A stretch of DNA of 64,000 bases from Lumbricus rubellus. Taxonomy: Eukaryota; Annelida; Clitellata; Crassiclitellata; Lumbricidae. Below, one piece after another: positions 30,573-41,800 of this stretch (positions are counted from its first letter, which is position 1; each line of letters starts with the position of its first letter). A program made the position numbers and the translations under genes. The notes beneath the pieces were generated by a model, which worked only from the letters and a program-made list of their open reading frames with translations, was not told the DNA's origin and searched no databases. The DNA is taken from NCBI GenBank assembly GCA_945859605.1, contig OX243827.1:1361295-1425294 (forward strand), given 5' to 3'.

Positions 30573-31960
30573 ACCAGCACTATATCATTTTTAGAATCTA
30601 GGTTTTGAGGAAACTTCATTGATTGGGATGGTCGTAGGCCTACAGTCTAGAGGTTAGGATAGGCGTACATGTTTGTGGGTTAATCTGCCATAGGCCTTTA
30701 ACCGGAATGGGACTGGTCTGACCATTTAACAGCAATAATGGAGAATGAATCCACCCTATTATCACCAGGAACATGTTTTATAGGCCAATAGCCATTGGTA
30801 GAGACTTACGGAGCACAGAGGGATGGTCTCCTTCGAAGTTTTTGGTGGTGGGACATAGGTGCTTATATCCCACGAATATTTCAGAAATAGCGTTATAAAT
30901 ATATACAGTGTTGATCCATAAGGAACAATTTTGATGCTACCATTACAACATGTAAATTCAAACAAATTAAACAATGGGCGGGGACCGTTTTTAAGTCTTA
31001 AATCAAGTCTTCCAACAATGAAATTATAGTAATTTTTAGATGGCAGCCTACCATACTTCTAGAGTGGTATGAAATTTTAAAGATATTCAACCTTGGTGAG
31101 GGGACATTCTCCTCCCGAAGCCTCCCCTCAACTACAGCAACTCTACTGTCACTCAATGAACTAGTACTGCATCCGGCTGCAAAACTTTCTCTACCGTCTG
31201 TGAGCGTATTCGCTTCAAGCTATGTTACATTTACAAAGTATTCACAAAGGTCGCACCTCTTTCGATTAGCACATCTGCTGGAAAGTATGTTCGCTTTTTT
31301 TTTAGCAAGAATGCCTTTTGCTCTAAGCTAAAACTTAATTGCTCCAGTTGACCTATATTTTGTAATGGTTGTATGACTTCCATATGAATCCCTGAGCTTT
31401 ATGAGTAGGGTATCATCAAAATTCAGGTGTCCTTATGTATTGCATTAATTGTCAATTATAATTATTACTTCATCACATTATATTTAAGAGAGGCGAAATC
31501 ATGAATTTTCCATGGAGCAGCAACCACAATTCGACAATAGGCTATTTATCAGAATCAGTGCCATGTTAGACCACTTTAATAATTTCAATAGGCCTATGAC
31601 AAAAGTAAATTATAAACAAACAACTGATCGTCAACACTATTCAACTTTTGTAAGTGGTAGATTTTTAGAAACTCTGAAACTCTTAAAGTGCAAAAGAAAA
31701 GAAATAAACTGTAGCAGAAAAAGAACATTCCAAGCAGGCTAAATCAATATTTCCAATGGCAATCGCGTACAAAACGCATCTGAGACTTATAATGTTCAAT
31801 AATTCCGCAAGATTTCATCTGCTTTCACACACGAGACCATATGCATGTAATGTGTAACTGAAATGGTAATTCTATTAATTATTGCTTCTCTCCAGAACGA
31901 GATTTCACCAGGCTATTATTGAACGGCATATTTCGAACATGATTATGCAGGTTCACACTT
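30573..31960. other. Stretch without a gene
   Basis: Non-coding DNA between the propeller exon and the tail of the minus-strand zinc-finger array. The open frame at 31512-31742 has no recognisable domain. Confidence 0.4.
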
Positions 31961-31966
31961 GATTGT

Positions 31967-32558
31967 TTACAAACACTGATGGTTTCTCTCTTGAACGATT
32001 TCTATTATTATGACTGTGTGGATTCTTTTATGAGTTTTCATATTTGAAGTGCTTGAGAATGTCATATGACATGCATTGCAAAGGTATGGCTTCTCTCTAT
32101 AATGTGATCTTTCCTGAATTCTTATAGGTTTACTCGCATTGCACAAGATTTTTTTTCTCATAGGCCTATCTGGCAAAGGTATGGTTTCCCTCCGTATGAG
32201 TTTGAATACGATTCTTTAGAAGACTTTCGTTTATATCAAGATCACATTTTGTAATTGACATTTGTGCAGATTCTTTATTGTATGAATTCCATTGTGACCT
32301 CTTCGATTGTGAGAGTGAGACTTTTTACATTCTTGGCATAATCTTGTCTCCGGTATGGACTGTAACATGATGGGCCTATATGGTAGAGTGGCATGAAAAT
32401 TCAACATGTTTCACATAGGGAAGATCTTATGTGAGTCATGGCACCAGGGCGCCTCTGATCAGTGTGCACTGTGAAAGACACTATGTAAATTTACATATAC
32501 GATACAATACAATACTAGACAAGTGTGCGAATGCTTTCGAGCATGCCGGGTACAAGGG
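31967..32558 (-). pseudogene. Decayed extension of the zinc-finger array
   Basis: Directly beyond the TGEK-stop of the 27-finger gene the minus strand still reads finger-like words in shifting frames: YPACSKAFAHLSS, then CQECKKSHSHN with HTIKNLHKCQ, and finally EKPYLCNACHMTFSSTSNMK followed by THKRIHT, a nearly intact finger. The ancestral array therefore extended at least 600 bp further. A premature stop now ends the protein at a linker. Confidence 0.75.
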
Positions 32559-32561
32559 GTA

Positions 32562-34925
32562 CTATTTCTCACCCGTGTGGATTCTATTATGAACTCGCAG
32601 ATGAGAGGATTGAGTATATCTTCGTTTACATATCTGACATTGGTACGGCTTATCACCTGTATGAGTTCTTTTGTGAACTTTCAGATTTGAACTGAATGCG
32701 AATGATTTCTGGCATAAATGACATTGAAATGGTTTTTCTCCAGTATGAATTCTAATATGTCTGTGTAGGTCTCCAGCTCTGACAAATGTCTTTTTGCAAT
32801 CCTGACACTGATATTGTTTTTCCTCTGAGTGGGATTTTTCATGAATTCTCAGAGTTGAATTGCTTGAGAATGTTTTCTGGCATACATTGCAAAGGTATTG
32901 TTTCTCTCCAGTATGTGTCCTCACGTGATTTTTTAGACTATGTTTTCCATTAGTTTTGAACTCACATAAATGACATTTGTGAGGCTTCTCTCCTGTGTGA
33001 ATTCTTTCATGAATTCTTAGACTGAAAGAATAGGCGAAACTCTTTTTACATACTTGACATAAGTAAGCCTTCTCTCCTGTGTGAACTCTGACATGATACG
33101 TTAGACTGGAGAGCTGTGCAAAACTCTTTTTACAGATATCGCAATGGAAAGGTCTCTCTCCGGTATGTGTTCTCATGTGATTCTCGACTCCACCATAGTA
33201 ACTAAACACTTTTGAACATAGCTGGCATTCGAATGGTCTCTCTCCAGTATGGATTATCATGTGAGACTTGAGACCCGATCGACTTCTGAATGCTTTCGAG
33301 CAATCTTTGCAATGGTATTTGTCTCCAGTATGGCTCCTAAAATGTGCTTGCAGAGAAGAGGATTGGGCATATCCTCGTTTACATATATGACATTGGTATG
33401 GTTTCTCTCCGAAATGAGTTCTTTCATGAACCTGCAAATTTGAATTGTGTTTGAATGATTTCTGGCATAAATGGCATTTAAATGGTTTTTCGCCAGTATG
33501 CATTCTACTATGACTTTGTAGATTCGCAGATCTGCAAAATGTCTTTTCACATTCCTGACAGAGATATCGTTTCCCTTCGTAGTGAGATGTTTCATGAATT
33601 CGCAGATCTGAAGTGCTTGAAAATGTTTTCTGACATACAACACACAAGTGTGGATTCTCTCCTAAATGTGTTTTCATGTGCTCCTTAAGATTATTTGCAT
33701 AAGTATAAGATTTCAACTCGCAGACCTGGCATTTGTATGGTTTTTCTCCCGTATGAATTCTCTCATGACATCTTAAACTGCAAGATGTGAAAAAGCATTT
33801 TTGACATCTCTGACATTGGTAAGGCCTCTCTCCCGTGTGGGTTCTCCTGTGAATTGTTAAAGAATAAGAATAGGCAAATGCTTTCGGACAAAGCCGGCAT
33901 TTATACGGCTTATATCCACTGTGGATTCGATCATGAATGCGTAGACTGTGAGATCCTGAGAAACGTCTATGACATACTTGGCATAGGTATGATTTCTCTT
34001 TGGTATGAGCTCTCATATGAATGATAAATTGATAATGACATGCGAACGCTTTCGGGCAGAGTTGGCATAAGTACGGTTTCTCCCCAGCATGTCCAGTATG
34101 GAGCCTAATGTGAATATTCTGGTCTGTAGACTGTGAAAGTGAATTCTGACAAAACTGGCATAGACAGGATTTCTTTTCAGTATGAATTCTAACATGATTT
34201 TGTAGACTGTGAGCGCTAGACAAGAGTTTCTGACACATATGGCATAGAAATTGTTTCTCGTCTGTATGGGTTCTGCTGTGAATTTGAAGCGAATACCGTT
34301 GTGTGAATGCTTTCTTGCATAACTGGCACTTGTAGGGCTTTGCTCCAGTGTGGAACAAAGCATGCTTTCGTAGAGCAGAAGAGCTAAAATACCTTTTATG
34401 ATAAACCTGACATAGAAATGGTTTGTCTCCAGCGTGGATTCTTAGATGAGCACGAAGATATGAAGATTTAGATAATAGCTTCTTACATACTGCACACTGA
34501 TATGGTTTCTCTCCAGTATGGATTCTCGTGTGAGCTTGCAGATTAGCATACTGTGCAAATGTCTTTTGACAAAATTGACATTGATATGGTTTTTCTCCAG
34601 TATGGATTCTCGCATGAACACTCAGACTGGAAATTTGAGTGTAACTTTGTTTACATATCTGACAGTGAAATGGTTTCTCTCCCGTATGGATTCTACCATG
34701 GACCTGAAGACTGGATGGCAATGAAAACTTCTTTTGACACACCTGACATTTAAATGGTGTCTCTCCAGTGTGGACTATCTTGTGATTCATGAAATTTCTG
34801 GCGGAATTAAACCCTATATCACATAAATCGCATTCGTATGTCTTTTCTTTGGAGCGACTTTTCTTATTTTCTGATGTGTGACCATATAGCATAAATGATT
34901 TATGACACAGCTGGGAATTTTGCAT
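32562..34925 (-). CDS. C2H2 zinc-finger protein with about 27 fingers
   Basis: One long exon on the minus strand encodes about 27 C2H2 fingers with TGEKP(Y/F) linkers, after a short head with a broken finger (SQLCHKSF). Fingers are more diverse than in the 6.1-kb gene (e.g. YQCQFCQKTF, FHCDICKKSF, YHCKDCSKAF), so this is an older array. Finger 6 has lost its second cysteine (CQVYHKR) and finger 14 has an extra residue (CELKSYTYANNL). The stop follows TGEK directly, so the C-terminus is truncated; decayed fingers continue downstream. The conserved SHRFSPP tail of the plus-strand genes is absent. Predicted nuclear DNA-binding protein; targets unknown. The first ATG (34925) has an acceptable context, but an upstream exon is possible. 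Confidence 0.85.
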   Translation of the reverse strand: MQNSQLCHKSFMLYGHTSENKKSRSKEKTYECDLCDIGFNSARNFMNHKIVHTGETPFKCQVCQKKFSLPSSLQVHGRIHTGEKPFHCQICKQSYTQISSLSVHARIHTGEKPYQCQFCQKTFAQYANLQAHTRIHTGEKPYQCAVCKKLLSKSSYLRAHLRIHAGDKPFLCQVYHKRYFSSSALRKHALFHTGAKPYKCQLCKKAFTQRYSLQIHSRTHTDEKQFLCHMCQKLLSSAHSLQNHVRIHTEKKSCLCQFCQNSLSQSTDQNIHIRLHTGHAGEKPYLCQLCPKAFACHYQFIIHMRAHTKEKSYLCQVCHRRFSGSHSLRIHDRIHSGYKPYKCRLCPKAFAYSYSLTIHRRTHTGERPYQCQRCQKCFFTSCSLRCHERIHTGEKPYKCQVCELKSYTYANNLKEHMKTHLGENPHLCVVCQKTFSSTSDLRIHETSHYEGKRYLCQECEKTFCRSANLQSHSRMHTGEKPFKCHLCQKSFKHNSNLQVHERTHFGEKPYQCHICKRGYAQSSSLQAHFRSHTGDKYHCKDCSKAFRSRSGLKSHMIIHTGERPFECQLCSKVFSYYGGVENHMRTHTGERPFHCDICKKSFAQLSSLTYHVRVHTGEKAYLCQVCKKSFAYSFSLRIHERIHTGEKPHKCHLCEFKTNGKHSLKNHVRTHTGEKQYLCNVCQKTFSSNSTLRIHEKSHSEEKQYQCQDCKKTFVRAGDLHRHIRIHTGEKPFQCHLCQKSFAFSSNLKVHKRTHTGDKPYQCQICKRRYTQSSHLRVHNRIHTGEK

Positions 34926-35094
34926 TGTTTCTTGTTCTGCTCTTTTGATGGGATATTCAAGTTAAAGCTATTTTGCTTCAATAAAGTGTATATACATGCA
35001 GCTTTTTTGAGGTTTTGTCTGCTGGGTTGGTTCAGAAACTGTCAATGAGCAAACCAAATGTTCTGCATTTACAGCGCGGCTTGAAAAATAAAAC

Positions 35095-36316
35095 GGTAAT
35101 CGTGTATTTTAGTATGGTAAATTATTCGCCATTGCATGGGTTTCAGCATTAGTCGAGTACCAGTCGGATTGACGAAGAGTTCTTTCTAAATAGAAGTCGG
35201 ATTGATTAAATTAATTTGTATTATAATCGAAGTGGGATCTATGAAAACGATCTCGCTGAAATCGAAGCTGGAGTGACGAGCAATAATTTTAAATTAAATA
35301 AAAGTTATATTAATGAAAAATATGGTAAACGTGTATTTTAGTGTGCTAAATTATTTTCGCGCTTATAATCACTCAAAAAGCGCCGTAAATTATTCGTAAT
35401 GACGTGCAATGGTCTAACTCATCCAACAGCATACTTAAAATTTCCAAAGGATACGAATATTGACCAAAAATATGTTTTTAAAATGTCACATTTCCCATGC
35501 GAAATAGCCGTTCCAATCGCCATTGAACCACAACATCTGACCGGAAGTTGGGGTACGCGCCCAAACCATAGAAGTATATGCGACTATAAATAACGTGAAC
35601 ATCAAAACTTCGATCCTAAGTTCAAAATGATAAATGGAAGCTGGATGAAAGTGTTTCAAGATCTGAAATAGAAGCTGGATTAATGAAAAAACCCTGGTAA
35701 TGGAAGCTGGATGAGGATATTTTTATATCTGAAATAGAAGCTGGATTGACGAAAATAACGGGTGAGAAATAGAAGTTGGATTAATAAAAATATTATAGCT
35801 TAAATTGGAGCTGGATTGATTAAAAATAACTATCATTGAAGCAGGAGTTGGATTCATGAAACAACTGATGCAATTATTTTACTTACTTATTTATTTTTGC
35901 GTGCTGTCTTACTGCACACTTGCCGCGCGCAACTTCCGGAAAGGGTCAGAATTGAATAACAACTTCGATCGGCGGTTTGTTATGACACAAAATTACAAAT
36001 TTTTAATCGATTTGCTTCTTTTTAAGAAATTCTAAGCATAGTAATACATCAGTTAGGCAATAGCACGTTGGCATAAATATTTTAAGACGCTTTTTGAGTG
36101 ATTATAAGCGTGAAAATAATTTAGCACACTAAAATACACGTTTACCAAAAATATTTGCTGACGAAATAGAAACGGTATTTATCTAACTAATTCTTGCCTA
36201 AACGGAAGCTGGATCGATGAAAAGGATTCTCGCCAAACTAGAAGTTGGATTGATTAAAAATAACAATGTTGCAGCGAGCGAAGATGGGCGAATAATTTAC
36301 CATACTAAAATACACG
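35095..36316. mobile_element. Outer Merlin-like element (GGTAATCGTGTATTTTAG ends)
   Basis: GTGTATTTTAGTATGGTAAA followed by TTATTCGCC at the left is matched inverted by GGCGAATAATTTACC and ATACTAAAATACACG near 36285-36316. The arms contain GAAGTCGGATTGA- and GAAGCTGGATCGA-type iterons. The element contains the complete element at 35324-36146. No target duplication could be assigned. Confidence 0.65.
35324..36146. mobile_element. Nested Merlin-like MITE with 8-bp target duplication
   Basis: Ends GGTAAACGTGTATTTTAGTG and its complement match over about 60 bp (through ATAATCACTCAAAAAGCG). AAAAATAT lies on both sides (35316-35323, 36147-36154). Subterminal sequence is homologous to 4190-4383 and 30380-30571. 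The middle (35630-35870) is an array of GAAATAGAAGCTGGATTGA iterons. No transposase. Confidence 0.9.
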
Positions 36317-36319
36317 TAC

Positions 36320-36615
36320 AACATATCGGACGAATATCATGAAAAATTATGTTAACGGAAAATTTGAAATTTCACCTCAAAGCTTCTGAAGTTTATGACG
36401 TCATAATTTTTTAGTTAAGCAAGTAAGTAAGTAGGTAATTTCGTTTATTCAATAATTCAAGTTGACACAGCGACCAGTAATTACTAATTAGCCTATAAGT
36501 AGGAACAGTAGGCTATAGAGTAATGCAGTAGGCCAACAGAATATGAAAAAGTATAATTGTTTATTAAAAACTAGCATTGATAAAAACGATCCTACATAGC
36601 AGAGAGAACTATATC
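36320..36615. other. Stretch without a gene
   Basis: AT-rich DNA with a short AAGTAAGTAAGTAGGTAA run near 36420; nothing else recognised. Confidence 0.35.
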
Positions 36616-36622
36616 ATGCGCC

Positions 36623-37073
36623 GGTGTAAAGGTTTCAAATTACCCCCTTCTAAACATTACCCCCCCGGTAACTTGAAACCGGTCTCAGATTACCCCCCGG
36701 AAACTAGATTTGCATCAATCATCGCATTTATTGCACTTAAAAATCAGAAAAATCATCCCGCTTCTTGTTTTGATCTGCAGAATATCATCTTTCATCCCAC
36801 TTTGTGTTTTGTTATCAGTATTTTGATCCGAAAAAATAATAGCCTCGAAGACATTTCCTCCATTGTAACTTCAGCGGCGATTAGTATTTTAGTCACAGAT
36901 GAAAATATTGATAACAAACCACGAAGTGGGATGACGGATGAAAATCTTCAGACCAAAACAAGAAGCGGGATGATTTTTCCGATTATTTTGGTGCAATAAA
37001 TTCGATGATTGATGCAATTTACAGTTTTCAGGGGGGTAATGTTTAGGAGGGGGTAATCTGAAACCTTTACACC
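36623..37073. mobile_element. Foldback element with TTACCCCC phrases (family J)
   Basis: GGTGTAAAGGTTTCAAATTA, then CCCCC phrases, opens the element; GGGGGTAATCTG and AAACCTTTACACC closes it. The palindrome continues inward: ATCATCCCGCTTCTTGTTTTG on the left faces CAAAACAAGAAGCGGGATGAT on the right, so the whole 450 bp can form one hairpin. The 140-codon open frame across it is a consequence of the structure. No target duplication seen. Confidence 0.75.
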
Positions 37074-37154
37074 GGGCCCCTGGGTAGTTACACCCGCTGC
37101 CCCTCTCGGCGGGCCTGAGGATGGGTAGGAAAAGAAGGAGTTAATTGTGCAGTT

Positions 37155-38091
37155 TGTAATGGAAGAGGGGGCTGGGTTATGAGAGACTGATTATAATTGT
37201 TGTCTTAACCGAACAATGCGTAGCGATTTCGTGTGTGTATATGCGTGTTTTTGTGAAATGAACATTATATTTAAAGACAGATGTAGAGCTAGCAACCGAA
37301 AGAAACAGTTACTCTAGGCTGATATAAATATAGCCTATATACGCCTAGACAGACGCAGACAGACGCAGACTGACTGAAGGCAGGCCGTGGCCCTCCGCAG
37401 GTGTAAAGGCAAGAGCAGTGACTGCATGGGCAGAGATAGCCCAAGGTTCTTTGAATAGGAGATAGCCTATGAGTGGAAAAAACCGGATGTGATATGACCA
37501 TAGAAGGCAAGAGCGGAGACAGGGCAGGGCTTGGCCTATAGAAGTGGAAAACTGGCTGTGAAATGTACTTAAAAGGGCATACAACAGACAGATAACCATA
37601 TAAGGACTGAATTAGGATAGAAAGGGGCTGGGACAGTAGACTGGAGGAAACGAATAAAAAGGGGGCGAAATGGGGAGTCGGGATTCACTCTTGGAAAGCG
37701 CATTCACTCTTGGAAAGCGCATTCACTCTTGGAAGGCGTAGAGGAATCGGCTCTCAAGGAAGGGACTGGAACGACATGACATCTAGACTAGAAGATTTAA
37801 GTCAGATAGTATAGGTCGACAGTCTGAGAGTGCAGAAACGAACGATACGAAAATGCAACTAAGTTAGAAACTATAAATAAACACTGTAAGATAGACTACG
37901 CGAAATATTGTAAATAATACGAAGAAAAAGAAGCTACTGTGTTATTCTACTTATCGTCACAAACAAACTAAACCACGCTACAATACCCGAGGAGAAAAAA
38001 AAGCCTAGCACCGCTACCACCAAAAAGGGTTTTGTTCAGATGATTGGCGATGAATAATTATGAGCACGTCAATCATCTTTAAAACATTACA
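37155..38091 (+). repeat. 5' LTR
   Basis: 937 bp, TGTAAT...ATTACA. Candidate signals: GATATAAATATAG near 37320 and AATAAA near 37877. A 20-bp unit (ATTCACTCTTGGAAAGCGC) is repeated three times at 37682-37740. Small open frames inside the LTR occur identically in both copies and are not treated as genes. Confidence 0.96.
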
Positions 38092-38276
38092 TCGTGACAG
38101 CGCGGAGAGACGATAAGACAAACAAACTAAACCACGCTACAATACCCGAGGAGAAAAAAAAGCCTAGCACCGCTACCACCAAAAAGGGTTTTGTTCAGAT
38201 GATTGGCGATGAATAATTATGAGCACGTCAATCATCTTTAAAACATTACATCGTGACAGCGCGGAGAGACGATAAG
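37959..38276 (+). repeat. 159-bp tandem duplication across the LTR/leader junction
   Basis: The last 133 bp of the 5' LTR plus the next 26 bp of leader (ending GAGACGATAAG) are repeated perfectly at 38118-38276. The element thus has two copies of the LTR 3' end and of the sequence in which a primer-binding site should lie. The 3' LTR has no such extension. The sequence after ATTACA begins TCGTGACAGCGC, not the usual TGG, so the primer tRNA is not obvious. Confidence 0.93.
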
Positions 38277-38801
38277 AGTAGCATATCTACAGAACTTTAA
38301 ATGGAAGCGAAAGGCGTCTGAACAGTGCACGCAAGAACGCTGGTGAATGAGAGAATCAACCGATCGGACCAGAAAAGAAGGCTGATCAAGAACGGATCGA
38401 AGGATTCAAGGATCGACGAACGCCGACGGCGATTGCCGACTCGAAGGAGGTCAACCAATCAACAGACGGAGGGCGACAGCAACGGAGGAAGGTGTCGACA
38501 GCCGCTGCAGACGGAAGAGGTCAACGGAATCACACTCAACGAAGGCAGCTGCGACGAAGGAGAAAGCAAGGAGCAACCTGCACGCGGTACGAGACGAAAT
38601 CAACGAAACGCCCGTACAGAGACGGACGTTCAAAAAGACTCTGCACACGGTGTAATAATCCGGTGAGAAGATTCTGTTGTTGAATGTTTATGATAATCTG
38701 AATCACGTAGGCCTATTTTGTGAATCTGATATATTGCATGTTAAATAGAGTACGCCTGTAAAGCTGAACATAACTCTATTGTAACTGTCATATTTGTAAA
38801 A

Positions 38802-41800
38802 ATGGCTACTGGAGGCATACTGTCAGACTTTGAATCGATGAAGAAAAAGGATTTAGAGGATGAATGCCACGTGAGAAAGATTGAACCATTTGGTCTGGCT
38901 AAGCGAGAAATGATTAGACGATTAAAGGAGTACGAAAGAAGACGTGGAAGAGAGGAAGGAGATGTAGAGACGGCTGATGATGAAGGAGAAGTGATTGGAG
39001 ATTATGGAGAAGGTGAACATACTGGGCATGTGGATGACAGGCTAAAACTTGAACTGGCCCGTGCAGAGGAAAGAAGATTGATGGCAGAGGAAAGAAGATT
39101 TTTGGCTGAAGGAGAAGCGGCAGAACGGAAAGCGAAAGCGGAACGAGACCGGATGGAAATGGAAATAACGTTGCTGAGGGAAAAGGCGCAGTTGGGCCTA
39201 TCTCGAAGTAACTCGAGTGGCAATTATTTTGCAGATGGGACAGCAGAAGCGAATAGATCTAAAGCAATTAATGTTTTGCCGAGCATGCATGAAAACGAGG
39301 ATCCCATAAGTTATTTTCATTCTTTCGAAAAAGTTGCTCGATTACATGACATACAACAAACTGATCTGCCAAAGTTGCTTCCTTCTCTTCTAAATTCTAC
39401 TCTAAGGCAACATTACAACCGCTTGTCTTATAACATCTGTTGTGATTATAAGAAAATCAAGACTGAAATTTTGGCTGCATGTCAAATGAACCCTAAGTAC
39501 TACTTGGACAAGCTCAGAACGATGCACCGCACAGGGAAAGAAACCTATGCCCAATTTTTGTGTAGGCTGAGAGATGTTCAGGAATATTACTTAGAAGCGA
39601 AAGGAATTGAAGACTTTGAGGCTCTGAAGGATGACATGTTAAGTGAGAGGCTGAAAGAGTCGTTTCAGAACGAAATTAAATTTTTCGTTGAGGCCAGACG
39701 ACCTACAAGTGCTGAAGAAGTTGCGAAATATGCGGATCTCCATTTTGATTGCACAAAGGAAGCAAAACGTGGAAGTGTCCCTGAGAGACAGACATGGAAT
39801 AAGCCCAAGCCAGTGAATTCAGACAAAGGTGTAGGCTTGCAAAGCACGCAGTGGGCAAAGGAAAAGGAAAAGGAAAAGGTCATAGCTGATAAGCAGAGGC
39901 AAGGTGAGGTGATGAATAAATCAAACACATGGCAAACACACAAACAATCACAAAATGGATGTTTCTTGTGCGGCCAATTTTCACATAGATGGCGCCAATG
40001 TCCAGGAAATGATAGTGCAAAAGTGAACTTTGTGCATGATGTGGCACATGTAAATAGTATTACAGAATATCAAAATAATTTTATCGTTCCTGTGACATTG
40101 AACGGCGTGTTTGTAAGAGCATTAAGAGATACTGGGTCACAGATCACTTTGGTTAATGCTGATTTTGTAAGAGATAAGCCATCTGCTAAAAAGGGGCCCA
40201 TCAATGTCCAATGTGCATTTGGGAGAATCCAACCTGTGGCAATGAAAGAAATCAATATTTCCTCTCCACAGTTCGGAACAAATAGAGAAGTTGTCATCAG
40301 AGCAGGGGTGGTGGAAGGTCTAAAGGTAGATATGATCCTCGGACATGACATTTTTGTGGAGAATCAGGATTTGACAGATATTGCTGTTTCCACAATGAAA
40401 GAACAGGTCCTGGAGTCAGAAAGCAAGTCTGACCTAGAAAATGAAACGCCAAGCGCAATGATTGCAACCAGAGTCAAGGACTATGGCATTCCAGATGTGA
40501 AAAGGGATCGGATGGCACATGAGGCGGATGGATCAAAGGTCAAGCCGAACGAGGCAAAGAAAACATATCTCAAAGTTGAAGTGACTAATAAAGAGAAAGA
40601 GGCAAATAGCAGCACGTATGTTGGCATAGATGCGGTTGAATTCATGAAAGAACAGAAATCAGATCCAACATTAAAGGATGCATGGAATCGCGCTAGAACA
40701 GAAAATGAACCATATGTCATCAGCAAAGACATACTGTACAAACGAAAAGAAACAATGGTTGAGAAAAATGCAGAAGATTTGGAGAAGAATCTTAGATTAG
40801 TTGTGCCAGTCTGCTATAGGCAGAAGCTATTAGAGATGAGTCATGACTCAAAGTGGGCGGGGCATAGAGGAGTGAAAGCGACGAGAGCCTGCCTGAGAAA
40901 GGAATACACGTGGCCCGGTATGGATGAAGAGATAGCTGCATATGTGAGGTCATGTCCAATCTGTCAGAAGACTGCGAATGTACCTAGAAATCACAGGGTT
41001 CCACTACAAGAAACTCCAATCGTGGAAGTTCCGTTTCAAACTGTCGTGATAGACCTGTGTGGACCAATATCACCTGCTTCTGGTAGTGGTAAGAAGTATG
41101 TGCTGATCATGGTTGATCAGATGACTCATTGGCCAGAATTCATACCCTTGGGATCCATGAATGCAGACAGAATATGCAAAGCAATGATAGAAGTATTCTC
41201 ACGTGTTGGGATACCAAAATATATCATATCGGACAATGGCACACACTTCAAAAATCAGTTGGTTCAGGGACTGGAGAAGATGTTAGGCATAAGTCCCATA
41301 TTCTCCACAGTCGAACATCATGAGACAGCAGGAAGTGCAGAACGCATGATCAGGGTCTTAAGAGACATGCTGAAGAAAGTCACGAGTGAAGAGCCGAGAA
41401 CATGGGAAGCAGCACTTCCATTCTTAGCCTTCAGCTGCAGACAAATCCCGTCAACGGTCACTGGATTTGCTCCATTTGAGCTGTTCTACTCACATGATGT
41501 CGTAGGTCCATTGCAAATACTGAGAGATGCGTGGACAGGACAACTAGACAGCCCAACGCCGAAGAGAAGCGTCATCGAATACTTGACTATGACACAGACT
41601 CACATGAAGCGATGTGCAGAGATTGCAACAGAAAATACTAAGCAAGCTCGTCAATCCGCCAAGTATTATTACGACAAACATTCCTCAGATAGGAAGTTAG
41701 AACCAGGTGAAGAGGTTCTGTTATTAAGACATGCGACAGACAATAAGCTGTTGGCGCAATGGGAAGGACCTTACAGAATTCTGAGGAAACTCTCGAACGT

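Noticed and set aside
36577..36999. 140-codon frame within the TTACCCCC foldback
   Set aside because: It follows from the palindromic structure; no domain or conserved codons.
37289..37599. Two small minus-strand frames in the 5' LTR, repeated at 43789-44099
   Set aside because: They recur only because the LTR is duplicated; no known LTR protein matches.
38325..38683. Basic open frames in the retrotransposon leader
   Set aside because: They overlap each other in two frames, precede the real gag start, and look like purine-rich leader sequence.
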